DNA of 64,000 nt from Sanguinoderma infundibulare (Eukaryota > Basidiomycota > Agaricomycetes > Polyporales > Polyporaceae). The notes beneath the pieces were generated by a model. That model had not been told where the DNA came from, did not search any database, and saw only the letters and a list, made by a program, of their open reading frames with translations. The stretch is from NCBI GenBank assembly GCA_032821775.1, contig JAVLRN010000007.1, forward strand, positions 2,170,001 through 2,234,000, written 5' to 3'. Below are positions 11,847 to 22,104 of this stretch, one piece after another. The position numbers and the translations under genes were made by a program. The stretch's first letter is position 1; each line of letters starts with the position of its first letter.

Positions 11847-13226
11847 ATGTACCGCGGCGCTCTCCGGGCACCTGCTGCTTCTCTCAGAACCTCTGTCTCA
11901 TACTCTAATTCCGCTCGCAGCTCGCTATGCTATCTTAGACCCTCTGCTAGTTCTAGACCACGACATTTCTCTACTCCAACGCAATCTTCAGAAAACAAGA
12001 ACCCCGTTTATCCGGAGGAAAAGTCTCTACCCACTTCCGAGACGACATCCAGCGAAGCGGATCCCTCTACCAGCTCAGAGCCGATCGTGACACCCCCGCC
12101 CCCATTCGAATCCTCGTCGTTTACGAGCGAAACAGAGACACCCACGAGCACGAAGGCGGCCAGTGCGGTCCAACTTAACGACCTCAAGGACCGCGTGCGG
12201 GACTTGAGCACGGACGCGCTGAAGCAGATGCGCGTGCGCGGGGACGAGTTCACGACAAAGGTCGCGAAGACGTTCTCGAAGCTCGGCGCCGAGCTCAACC
12301 GGGTCACGGGCTACGAGGAGATCGAGCTGCTGAAGCGCAAGGTCGTCGAGCAAGGTGTGCATGCTGTCTTTACTTCGACGTCTATGCTGGTGTCTCACCA
12401 ATACACCCGCCCGCCACGATCAGAGAGCCGCATACACGACGCGCGCGAGGCCGCGCGGGCAGCGAAGGACGCGTACGACGCCGCCGTGCTCTCGCGCGCC
12501 AAGTCGCAGCGGGAGGTGAACGACCTCCTCCAGCGCAAGTCGCACTGGACGGACGAGGACGTGTCGCGGTTCACGACGCTCGTGCGCGAGGACCACGCGC
12601 GCGAGCACGACGAGGCGCGCGCGAAGGGTGCGGCGCACGCGGCCGAGGACGCGGTCGAGCGTGAGTTCTCGGCGCTCATGCGCGTCATCCTCAACCGCTA
12701 CCACGAGGAGCAGGCGTGGTCGGACAAGATCCGGAGCGCGGCGACGTACGGGCAGCTCGCGGCGCTCGCGCTGAACCTCGCCGTGTTCGTGCTCGCGATC
12801 GTGCTCGTGGAGCCGTGGAAGCGGCGGAGGCTCGCGCAGACGTTCGAGCGGAAGGTGGAGGAGATGGGCGCGCGGACGGAGAGGGCATTCGAGGAGAAGA
12901 CGGGGGAGCTGAAGGCGCGGATGGAGGAGCAGGCGAAGATGCTCGCGGCCGTGCTGGAGAGCGTGCACCTCGCGAACCAGGTCGACGTGAGCGAGCTGGT
13001 GGCGCTGCAACAGTCATTGGTCTCTGGACGAGGAGGAGAGGAGGGCGAGGGCGAGGAAGGGGAGGCAAGGGGACCCCCGCCGCCATACCCCAGCGAGGAG
13101 CGAATACCTGGAGTGTTGCCGAAACCACGGACAGACGGGGATCTGGTGCTCGTCGTGACAGCGAGCGCGGCGGCTGCGGGGCTGCTGGGCTGGCTGGCTG
13201 GTAGCTGGTTCGGACTGTCGTCCTGA
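11847..13226 (+). CDS. MDM33: SHE9/MDM33 mitochondrial inner-membrane protein
   Basis: Two exons (11847-12354 and 12424-13226) give 436 residues. The start is rich in Ser and Arg without early acidic residues (MYRGALRAPAASLRTSVSYS), as in a mitochondrial targeting peptide. A low-complexity S/T/P linker follows, then the family core: LKRKVVEQESRIHDAREAA, QREVNDLLQRKSHWTDEDVS, RYHEEQAWSDKIRSAATYGQ. A first membrane segment follows (LALNLAVFVLAIVLVEPW), then a long coiled coil and a second C-terminal hydrophobic segment (TASAAAAGLLGWLAGSWFG). Mdm33 homo-oligomers on the matrix side control inner-membrane shape and fission. The intron is 69 nt, in frame and free of stops, so retention would insert 23 residues at the core boundary. 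Splicing restores the conserved VEQE.RIHDAR sequence, so I favour the spliced form. Confidence 0.88.
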   Translation: MYRGALRAPAASLRTSVSYSNSARSSLCYLRPSASSRPRHFSTPTQSSENKNPVYPEEKSLPTSETTSSEADPSTSSEPIVTPPPPFESSSFTSETETPTSTKAASAVQLNDLKDRVRDLSTDALKQMRVRGDEFTTKVAKTFSKLGAELNRVTGYEEIELLKRKVVEQGVHAVFTSTSMLVSHQYTRPPRSESRIHDAREAARAAKDAYDAAVLSRAKSQREVNDLLQRKSHWTDEDVSRFTTLVREDHAREHDEARAKGAAHAAEDAVEREFSALMRVILNRYHEEQAWSDKIRSAATYGQLAALALNLAVFVLAIVLVEPWKRRRLAQTFERKVEEMGARTERAFEEKTGELKARMEEQAKMLAAVLESVHLANQVDVSELVALQQSLVSGRGGEEGEGEEGEARGPPPPYPSEERIPGVLPKPRTDGDLVLVVTASAAAAGLLGWLAGSWFGLSS

Positions 13227-14334
13227 TGCTGACCAGTTGCACAATACATCAGGTTCGTAGCATCGTGGTCGGTGGCGCGGCTGTTCAACCCTGCCGTTCA
13301 ATCCTGAAGACCCAGCGGGGCCGCCGCCTTCATCAGCTTCCTGACAATCTTCGCTCTGGGATGCTGTCATGGAGGGACTGTGCTTTCTCCTAATGTAAGT
13401 GGTCTTGCGGTTTGGTAGGAGCGTGTGATTGGGCCTGGCCCATTTGATTGTGATTTTGAAGGGCTACTTGTCTCCGCCGTTCCTCCCTGATGGCAGTGTG
13501 CCTTCGCCTCCCACAGGAACGCGAAAATCAGGGTGGTTTTCCATCGTCCCCCTCAGTCAGCTCTGCGCACCGTACGTCGCCGAAAGCCAAAACGGAGAGT
13601 CTACAATCCGTCATCCAGATGTTGCAGGGTCAAAAATGTCTGAGTAGGCATTCCCCTCGGGAGACGCCTCATCAGGCTGTTTTTCACCTGATGGTCGCAC
13701 CGGATGTCAGGATTGCCGCAGGTCTCCATGGTGCTAAAGAAGGAGTGGGGCATGTTGCTTCCAACATGGCGTCGGACAGGTCCGCAACGCCGCTCAGATG
13801 GTGATCGTCCTCCGAGTCTGTGCAACCCCCTGTGTCTGTATCTGTTCTCGCTACAGGGGGTGGATGAGGCGGTTGGTGCCCCGCGAGTGTTCCACACGCA
13901 CGATGTGTTTGAGGCACTAATCATATCGCGAACTACCGCCAGCCCGTAGGTTCTGTTACCATAGACAAACCCAACCCTGAGAAGGCAAAGCAACCCATGG
14001 TCTAGTGCCGTCATGCCCTCGGGACCTCAAGGTACCAATTTCGAGGATATGCTTCTTTTCGTGATCTCATTGATCTCCTGATTCGGCCTCTATCCGCGAG
14101 GACGTATATTCCTCTTGCTAAACGGTGCGTGATGGATGGCTATCATCAATGGATGAAATGCTGCCATGCTAGCGGCCTACGCCGCATGATTCTCTGCCCA
14201 CAAGGATTGGAGATGTCGGTGCGACGCGGAACGTCAGAAATGCACCCAGTGATTTCGTCGGGGGAAGACGCCGTAAGTAGACTAGAGTGGCCGTAACATG
14301 TCGCGGTAATTCAACTTTCCGTTCCACCTTAGTG
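13227..14334. other. Intergenic, nothing recognised
   Basis: About 1.1 kb between SHE9 and the first GMC relic. Open frames of 70-137 codons occur on both strands but overlap one another and resemble nothing known. It is a likely decayed zone bordering the duplicated GMC module. Confidence 0.4.
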
Positions 14335-14940
14335 CGGTGCGTCCCCTAATAAAGTCGACCGCGAGAAGCTCACTCGGAGTCCGGATGTTCCTCCACCCCA
14401 CCAGGTCGACACACTCTGGTACGATGCCGCAGAAGAAACAGTTTCTCCTGCCGTGCTCAGCGCGGTTCTTGCCTTTCGATCTTTGTATGACGGACAGACG
14501 GAGGAGGTGCTAGGCGGCACTTACGATGCTATCGTGGTCGGAAGTACGCATCCGCCTGCTGGCTGAACTTGTAATCGAGCACTGACGAAGGTTCCCTGGA
14601 CAGCGGGCGCAGGTGGGGGGGTGATGGCCTCTCGTCTATCAGAGGATCCAAGGACGCGAGTGCTGCTCATCGAAGCGGGAAGCGGGCACGTAACTTGGTG
14701 AATCCGCGTTCATGTAAAATGCTTACGTTGGGTGTGCGCATGTATTGATTTTCTAAACCTTGATATTTATGTGCTTGGGCGGGCATTGGGCCTTGCTAGA
14801 TCCGCGTTTGTGAATTAATGGCACATAGGACGCGTTCGACGCGCCACTCATCAATCCTGCCCTGCTCGGGAATGACGTCGACCTCGCGATCATGCGTGAG
14901 GCGGTCAAGGCGGCGCATACTTTCGTATTCAGTTGTGACT
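14335..14940 (+). pseudogene. GMC oxidoreductase relic (copy 0), N-terminus fused to C-terminal fragment
   Basis: The first 370 bp match the promoter, signal peptide, first intron and FAD-loop exon of the full GMC copies. The ATG is at 14423, and the frame is broken by a 1-nt deletion inside the signal peptide (CTCCTGCCGTGCTC against CTCTTGCTTGTGCTC). After the third exon (about 14749-14825) the sequence jumps at about 14831 straight into the 3' part of the gene (ACGCGTTCGACGCGCC), skipping roughly 1.6 kb. The junction shares CGT with both parents, so it looks like a microhomology deletion. It ends near AHTFVFS and runs into the promoter region of copy A. Non-functional. Confidence 0.85.
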
Positions 14941-17900
14941 CGGGCGAGGCAACGACATCCCGCCAAATCGAGCCTCCAGGGTGCACGGCTGCCGCGTGTA
15001 GCGCGGTCCTTCCAACTTATCAATCCAATCATGTTCGGCTCTCCATACCGCCACTTGCATTCCACATATGGTGGGCCTTGGACATCATGTGCTAACCAAG
15101 TGCCCCGGGAGGTAAGTGGATAACTGTGCTACGGGTGCTCTATCCCCACGCTGACTCACTTTGAACATTCATATCGAGCAGAACGATGGTATCCACGCTA
15201 CTCAAAACAAGTTGCGGCCTGTCACGCTTTTCGCGCCGAGTTATTGAAGACGCGGGGCTTAGGTGTGAGGCTCGCACGAGGCCAGGCGGCGCGGACCTTG
15301 ATAAAGTCGATTGGGAGAAGCTGACTGGCAGTCCGAGCCTTCCTCGACACCACCACCGACTTGAAGCCGACACACTCCACGCCTGCTACAATGCTGCAGA
15401 AGAAATGGTTTCTCTTGCTTGTGCTCAGCGCATCTCGTGCCTTTGGATCTCTGTATGACGGACCAACGGAGGAGGTTCTCACTGGCACTTATGACATTAT
15501 TGTGGTCGGATGTACGCATCCGCTTGCTGGCTGAGGTTGTAATCGAGCACTGACTGATGAATGTTTCCTAAACAGCCGGTGCGGGTGGCGGGGTGATGGC
15601 CTCACGTCTATCAGAGGATCCAAGGACAAGAGTGCTCCTTATCGAAGCGGGAAGCAGGTATGTAGCTCAATGAATAGGCGTTCATGCAATGTGCTTACGT
15701 TGGGTGTGCGCATGTAGTGACTTTCTGAACCTGAATATTTCTGTGCCTGGGAGGGCATCGAGCCTTATTAGATCCGCGTTTGTGAGTTAATGGCACAGAA
15801 GACGCGTGTACCCTGACCGACCTCCTTTCTGGAAATAGGACTGGAACTTCACCACCACACCTCAGGCAGGACTCAACGATCGTTCCCTCGTCTATGCACG
15901 AGGATTTGTACTAGGCGGATCAACTGCGATCAGTGAGTCTCCCTCAGCACACGGCATCTTGATGCTCATCCATTCACACAGACGACATGGTGTTCTGTCG
16001 TGGTACTGTCGATGACTATGACCGCTTGGCACGAGTCACTGGGGACGAAGGCTGGTCTTGGAAGGCACTTGCCCCCTTCATTTTTGGCGTGGATCGGATG
16101 ACGGCACCAGTCGACCACCACAACACTACCGGGCAGTTCAATCCAGTTCTTCACAAGCATGGCATGCATTTCAGGACTTGTCTTTTCCTTGATTACTCTG
16201 ACCTCACGACCGCAGGAATTGTGCCGATCAGCGTGGAAGGTTTCCCTCTAGAAACCGACTCCCGTGTGATCGAGACTACTCAAGAGCTCTCTGACCAATT
16301 CCCATTCACGCTGGACTACAACTCTGGCGACACCATTGGCTTCGGTAGGCATCTCTGTCTCGTAAGCACATTGGAGAGGTCTCATGTAAATGTTTCTGCT
16401 AGGTTGGACGCAGAGCACTGTATGACCGGATCTACAGCCCGAATGAGACCCGACCTCACCTGTATCGCAGATCCATAACGGGCATCGAGTGTCATCTGCT
16501 TCGTCGTACCTCGCGCAAGCGCTCAATCGTACCAACCTCGATGCCGTAGTCAATACACGCGTTACCAAGGTGCTTCCAATCGGGTACGAGAATGGGAAAC
16601 CGGTCTTCCGTGGGGTGGAGTTTGCTCAGACAGCCGATGGTGGCTATCGTTGTCCATGACATGCGCGTTGAACGACTGACCTTGGCCCCCAGGACCTTTC
16701 TACACCCTGAATGCGACAAAGGAGGTCATCCTTTCAGCGGGATCGCTCAATACACCTCACATCTGTTCGTCGCTCGCAATCGGGAGCGACTTGCAGATCA
16801 AGCTGATCAGGCCATCTCTCCAGTGTTGCTCTCGGGAATAGGCGACTCAGCGTACCTCTCGTCATTCGGAATCAAGACCATAGTTAATCTTCCCGCTGTC
16901 GGTCAGAATCTTCATGTACGCCGCCCGGTCCCGTAATTTCCGTGGGCTGGTATTTATGCTGTTTTCACAGGAGCACATCGCCGTCACCAATAGCTGGATA
17001 GTGAACTCCAACAACACGCTTGACGACCTTCAGCGTAACGCTACCCTCGCGGCCGAAGCCCTGGCATTGTGGAAGATCAATGGAACAGGTCCGCTAAGCC
17101 TAGGAACTAGCCAGTTCGGATGGCTGCGCATCCCAGAAGCTGAAACGTTCTTCAATTCCTTTGATGTGGACGATCCGAGTGCGGGTCCTACCTCTGCACA
17201 CTTTGAGCTCATCCCGGCAGTATGTCAGACCCGTGGATATCATTCGTTTGGTCATATAGCTTGACCTCTGTGTCTGCAGAATGGGTTCTTCTCCGGTACC
17301 GTTGCGCTTCCAGCCGACGGTCACTTCTTCTCCATGGTCACCAACGTGATCTCGCCCACCTCTCGTGCGCATCTGTCTCCTTTGCATCAGTCATGCCCCG
17401 TTGCTGACAACCTGTGCGCGCACAGGGGGAAACGTATCTCTGAACACGACGGACCCGTTCGACGCGCCGCTCATCAACCCCGCGCTGCTCGGGAACGACG
17501 TGGACCACGCGCATTCGTCAAGGCTCGCGCGTGGTCCGACTACATTGTCGGCGAGTTTGGGGAGTTCGCGAACGCGACGACAGACGACGCGCTGGACGAA
17601 TACATTCGCAGCAACTCGGAACCCAACCACCACGCCGTTGGTACGGTGGCGATGGGCAAGGACGAGGACGCGCCTCTCAATCCTGACCTGAAGGTGCGGG
17701 GTACGGTGGGACTGCGGGTCGTCGACTTGTCTGCTTTTGTGAGTCCCAGTGTTATATAACTTGTACTTAGCTGTGCGTTGTGACGGCTTGCTGACGGTGA
17801 CGTCGTTGCTGCAGCCCTTCATTCCGTCTGGACATACGCAAGGTCCGACTTACATCCTGGCCGAACGCGCGGCGCATCTTGTTCGTGCCGATCTGAAACT

Positions 17901-17960
17901 GTGAATGGCGTTCATGTCGCAGCTACGAACGATTGCGGTGCCTGTTTTCTCGGTAATGAC
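14829..17960 (+). repeat. GMC module A (dispersed copy of the repeated module)
   Basis: The same order as modules B and C: a GMC 3' relic, about 450 bp of common non-coding/promoter sequence, and a full-length GMC gene. It lies about 26 kb from B and C, in the same orientation. Similarity to the others fades about 55 bp after the stop codon. Confidence 0.85.
15391..17904 (+). pseudogene. GMC oxidoreductase copy A, disrupted by a 31-bp deletion
   Basis: It has the same 14-exon layout as copy B. A signal peptide (MLQKKWFLLLVLSASRAFG) precedes YDIIVVGSGAGGGVMASRLS (FAD-binding GxGxxG) and LLIEAGS. The frame is sound through exon 12. In exon 13, against copies B and C, 31 bp between GTGGAC and CACGCGCATTCG (about 17504) are missing. 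This shifts the frame and leads to a stop near 17691, so the segment with the first catalytic His (HHAVGT, still readable in another frame) is lost, as is the second (PFIPSGHTQGP). Residue NDM replaces the NGM of B and C after GGSTAI. The donor of intron 5 is GC rather than GT. Probably a recent pseudogene. An assembly error in the deletion is the alternative. Confidence 0.85.
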
Positions 17961-18758
17961 ATGGACAAATGATGTTTCAAAGTTGCTCAATATTGATCTG
18001 GTGGGAGTTTCTTGGCTGGGGACACGAGATAGAACGTCTTTGATTGCACACGACATATGAATGCGTCCCTCGTCGGTTTATGATATTTCGTGTTGGGTAT
18101 CGCCGAGTCGTGCTTTCTGTCCTTCCGAACGATGTCGAACTGACTGCTCTAGTCCCTGCGTCCAACCGCAACCTCGCCGTTTGCCTGGTATTGGCCTGGT
18201 ACTTGAACTTCGAATGACGAACAAGGCGTGGGAATGCCTGGCTGCTGTGCCTGAGGTGGAAGTAGATTGGTGAGTTCACGTAAGTGTTCTGTTGAGCTTT
18301 GAACCGGAGAACCTGACCGATTTGGATACACTAGGACGTTTCCATGGGGATCCGAAGCCACACCGGTATCGTACGCCCAAACCACATGGGTTCTAGGGCG
18401 AGATACAAGGCAAGCTTCCGACAGATGGACACGGGCCGGCGCTGCTGGGGATGTCAACCTACCGATTGCAATCTGCATGGGCGCGGGCTTAGTTCTGTAC
18501 TTCACAGGAAGCCTGGGGAAACCTACACTGCCTCTACCGCAGAGTGCGCCCGCGGAATCTTTAAGAATGATGTAGCATCATTCGACTGCGATATGTGGTC
18601 CTTTGGCCACAGGACAGCTGTGTGCTGTCGCACTATGCGGAGGTCCGTATTATGCTTGTGCTTCTTTTCCGATGACCGTGGAAGCATCGCGCCCGCATAA
18701 AAGCAGAGGCGGTAGGATTCCTTGCACCCCCGCTTCCCAAGCCCCGGAGTGGCTGGCC
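17961..18758. other. Intergenic, nothing recognised
   Basis: 0.8 kb between GMC module A and the DUF6533 gene, presumably carrying the latter's promoter. I recognise no coding or mobile sequence. Confidence 0.4.
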
Positions 18759-20553
18759 ATGGCATCTCAGGGAGATCCCGACTACGCTGGCGTAATCAAG
18801 GCATTTGACGATCTGTACACGCTCCCTTGATATTCTATGAAGCAGCCAGCACTCATCTTTGACGTTTTCACAGATTAACAAGCAACTACTGCAATGTCGC
18901 AGCAATGGGTAAGAGATGCCCCCTCACACCGAGCAGGCTGTTTCACAATCATCGCATGCTAGCGTTTCTCGTCTTCGACTGGTTGATCGGTCTGCCCCGG
19001 GAGATATCCTTGTACTGGTCGCGCGGATCTCTCGCGTCTACCGCTCTCTACGTTGCCGCAAGATACATGATCCTACTCAACAACGTCCTCTTCCTTGTTG
19101 AGCTCGCCGAGCTTCCGGACGATGTAAGCGAGTTTCGAACCACTCAGAGAACAATTGATGTTCATCCAGATGACAGCAGTCAGTAATGTCGAGATGCTCG
19201 AACATCGCGCTGTCTGATCCACTGTAACACCCGCAGGTGCACGCGGCTTGTCTGGACAAGTTTTATCACAGGTTCCATAGCTGCCACGCCCTTGATAGGT
19301 TCGCAGATCGTCCATATCTACCCGAACTATCTCCTAAACCGATCGACTGTTCAGTGCTCGCCGTGCTCCGTGTGTATGCACTAACCAACCGTCCGCTACT
19401 CTCAATACTAGCCTGTCTACTTCTGATGGTCCCGTTCGCGTGCAACATCGTTAGTGCACTTTCCATCATCGTACCATCCGGACGGCTTACTTACGGGTTC
19501 GAGACAGGTCCCGTACACGTTCAACGCTCAAGGCGTGGTCTACCCTATTGTCGGATGCCTGGAAGCAGACCTTACCCCGGTAGAATTGTATCAGGAGTGA
19601 GTACTACCCATTCACTCGCGCCGGGTCGCTGCTAATACCAATGCATTCGCTTTGTAGACGTAGGTATAGGTTGGATTTTGTTCCATCTTGGAAACTTACA
19701 TAGTCACGCTCTCGCTAGTGATCGTCGTCAGCAGGGTGAACAGCCTGGCAGCGGACGTGCTGCTCGTCTTGGTCACCTACTGGGCCGCGCCACGGAGAAG
19801 AAAGTTCTCGGACATATTCAATAGCGACGGAAAGACGATATCGAGCGTGATGCTCTACAACGGTGCGCATACTCCCTGAGAAACACCGACCCGACCGGAG
19901 TCACTGACTTCTTGAATCACACAGGAATGATTTATTTTGTGTATGAACCCGCACCTTCGCGTCGCAACCCGGTAACAAACGGATCCGATCGTTGACTTGC
20001 TTGACTAGGGCGCTCGTGATCCTGGACACCCTTCATCTCGTGTTTTCCGTGCTCGCTGTAGGTCTCTGCATCTCCCAATCCATATCTCCTATATATGCGA
20101 TCACTAACGCACGGTAGATTGAAGACCTCGGCGGGTCCAGCATCATCGTCATATTCCGCGACCCGTACGTCCTTTGCGCCATTGACTCGGAACCGGCCCC
20201 ACATGCTGAACATGACCAACAGAATGGCCTCCGTCCTCGTCTCCCGCTTCCTGCTCGACCTCCAAGAAGCCCACCATCGGAGCGTCATGTTCGACTCCCG
20301 TCCGATCGTGTCTACCGGGTGCAGCGTCGTCGACGAAGGCACACTTCACTTCGCACGAGTGGCGGGACCGCTCGGTGCGACGATCGACCACGAGCTGGAC
20401 GAGGATACCGACGGGTTTGGATCCGATCAGTACTTGGATACAAAGCACTGGTCGATGTGGGATGACGACGTAGTCAGCATCTCGGACCTGAAGGCGGACG
20501 GGAAGTTCTGGCTGTTTGAGGAATGGATGCGGCAGCGTTTTGACACGGTTTGA
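18759..20553 (+). CDS. DUF6533 multi-pass membrane protein
   Basis: Multi-exon gene. The first exon encodes MASQGDPDYAGVIKAFDDL, and an intron (GTACAC..CAG) leads to LTSNYCNVAAM. The next exon carries the DUF6533 signature LVFDWLIGLPREISLYWSRG. Further on come VLAVLRVYALTNRPLLSILA, a run of hydrophobic segments (VTLSLVIVVSRVNSLAADVL, ALVILDTLHLVFSVLAV), and the final cytosolic region MLNMTNRMASVLVSRFLLDL before an acidic tail. These proteins are abundant in basidiomycetes and have seven-helix-like topology; no ligand is known. The exon path at about 19125-19340 is unclear to me, and a defect there is possible. It ends 6 bp from the converging ERG24-like pseudogene. Confidence 0.75.
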
Positions 20554-20559
20554 AGAGCT

Positions 20560-22104
20560 CTAAACAGAGACAACACACTTTTTCTCGCAATTCTCGCTGT
20601 CTCGCCTCTCGCGGTGGACCAGCAATATCGCAAACCACGTCACATAGAAGTATGTGATGGGTGTATTGAACCCTGTCGGAAGCGACCACGCGAGCGCCTC
20701 CCCTATGACGGAAGGCGACAGCATGTTAGCAGAAAATGGGGTACTTGAAGAACGTTATGGACGCATACATGTAGTTGGGATGTCTGCTCCTCCCCCACCA
20801 GCCGGACGTCAGTGGTCATATATTGGAAGTCTGTCAATCCCTTTGGCACATTTTGAAACGGTCGAGAGACACGTCATGTCCGAAGCCCACTTTTCGGGTT
20901 CTGTCCGTTCCTGAATTCATTCTTCTCCCCATTCGCGGCGCGGAAGATGTGGTACCCCAGCAATTTCACACCGACGATTAGCGCGGCGTACCTGGGCCCC
21001 AGCTCGACCTGGTGGAAGACGAGATAGCGCGCCTGGATCGAGTACGTGAACGGCACCCAGGTAATCGCGGACGCGAGCATGAACCCGAACCCGTCCGTGA
21101 TGTCCATCGTCGTGAACAACGCCGGCTAGTGCCATGCACAACGTCAACTTCAAGTTCTCGGATCAGCCGTGGAGGTGGGTTCACGGACGCACCTCGTTGT
21201 AGACCGCATCGAGCGAATACCACGTCTGGAACGCGAGCACGAACCACATCGAATCCGTGACGTTGGCTATGCCGCCACGGCGCACCGCCTGCTCGCAAGC
21301 GGCGCTGATGTCCAGGATCATGTAAAGGATCAACCCCGGACGCAGCTCGTTGAACGACTTGATGTCGAACGAGCGTATGGACGGGTTCAGCTCGCGGCCG
21401 ATAAAAAACTGCGAAATGCAACGCCATGCCGTCAGCCAGAAGTCTTCCATTCTAAACGCCCGAGAACGTACGTCGTAGATGTGACTCCCCGTGATCCCCC
21501 CAAGGGCAAGAAGCGCGCCCTCCCGGAAAGAAGCGATGTAGCACAAGCCCGCTTGCACGACCGACATGAGCGTCGACGCGGTGAGTAGGCCGACCCAGTG
21601 GCGGTAGAAGAAAGTCAAAGGTTCGGGCCCTTTGGAGCACAGGACCCCAGCAGCGATGCCCAGCGCCAGCAAGGCCGTGGAGAACGCTGTGGAAGCATAC
21701 GGCTATGAATGTCTTGTCGAATGCACCGCAAAGAGCAGATGGAGCATCACGCACCATTGATCTTGTATTTCTTCCTCCTCCCATCGCGCATGAGCGTCCC
21801 CTCGATCCAGTCCCCAGGAAGCACGAACCACGCGGCGACCACGTACGCATACCAAACCAAGTACAGTACACCAGCACCGCCTCCGTATCACATAATCTCC
21901 TCCACCATGCCCACTTTGAGAGCGCCGCCACGACCGCCGCGCTGTCGAATGTAGGCGGACACCCTCCCGTTTGCTCCGAGCACCCGAAGAACAATGCACA
22001 CATTGTCACAGGGACGGTGAGGACGATGAAGAATGCCCTGAAGGGACCCATGAACTCATAGTGAGTCGTTCGCGGGTTGAGGACGGAGGACTTCGGAGGA
22101 GCCA
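20560..22104 (-). pseudogene. Degenerate sterol C-14 reductase (ERG24-like)
   Basis: Clear homology along almost the whole length. The sequence begins MAPPKSSVLNPRTTHYEFMG, followed by FFGCSEQTGGCPP, FFIGRELNPSIRSFDIKSFN, LDISAACEQAVRRGGIANVT, TSGWWGRSRHPNYM and WSLPTGFNTPITYFY. ERG24 reduces the C14-C15 double bond in ergosterol synthesis, using NADPH, in the ER. This copy is broken. A 5-bp tandem duplication (GTACTGTACT on the minus strand, + 21860-21869) shifts the frame after TEAVLVY. A second loss plus frameshift sits just before TSGWWG (about 20808). Two usually invariant motifs have in-frame losses ([10 protein letters not shown] lacks a Thr, and the G-D of a GDLTWVPF-like motif is gone). 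The usual C-terminal YGKDW..VPYR tail is missing. A functional ERG24 is expected elsewhere in the genome. Confidence 0.85.

Noticed and set aside
13601..14014. A 137-codon minus-strand frame before the GMC relics
   Set aside because: No recognisable domain and no exon partners. It is overlapped by several open frames on the plus strand, as expected by chance.
16405..16473. Two TGA codons after GWTQST in GMC copy A
   Set aside because: They lie in a short intron (GTATGA..CGCAG) present at the same place in copies B and C. The true defect of copy A is the 31-bp deletion further on.
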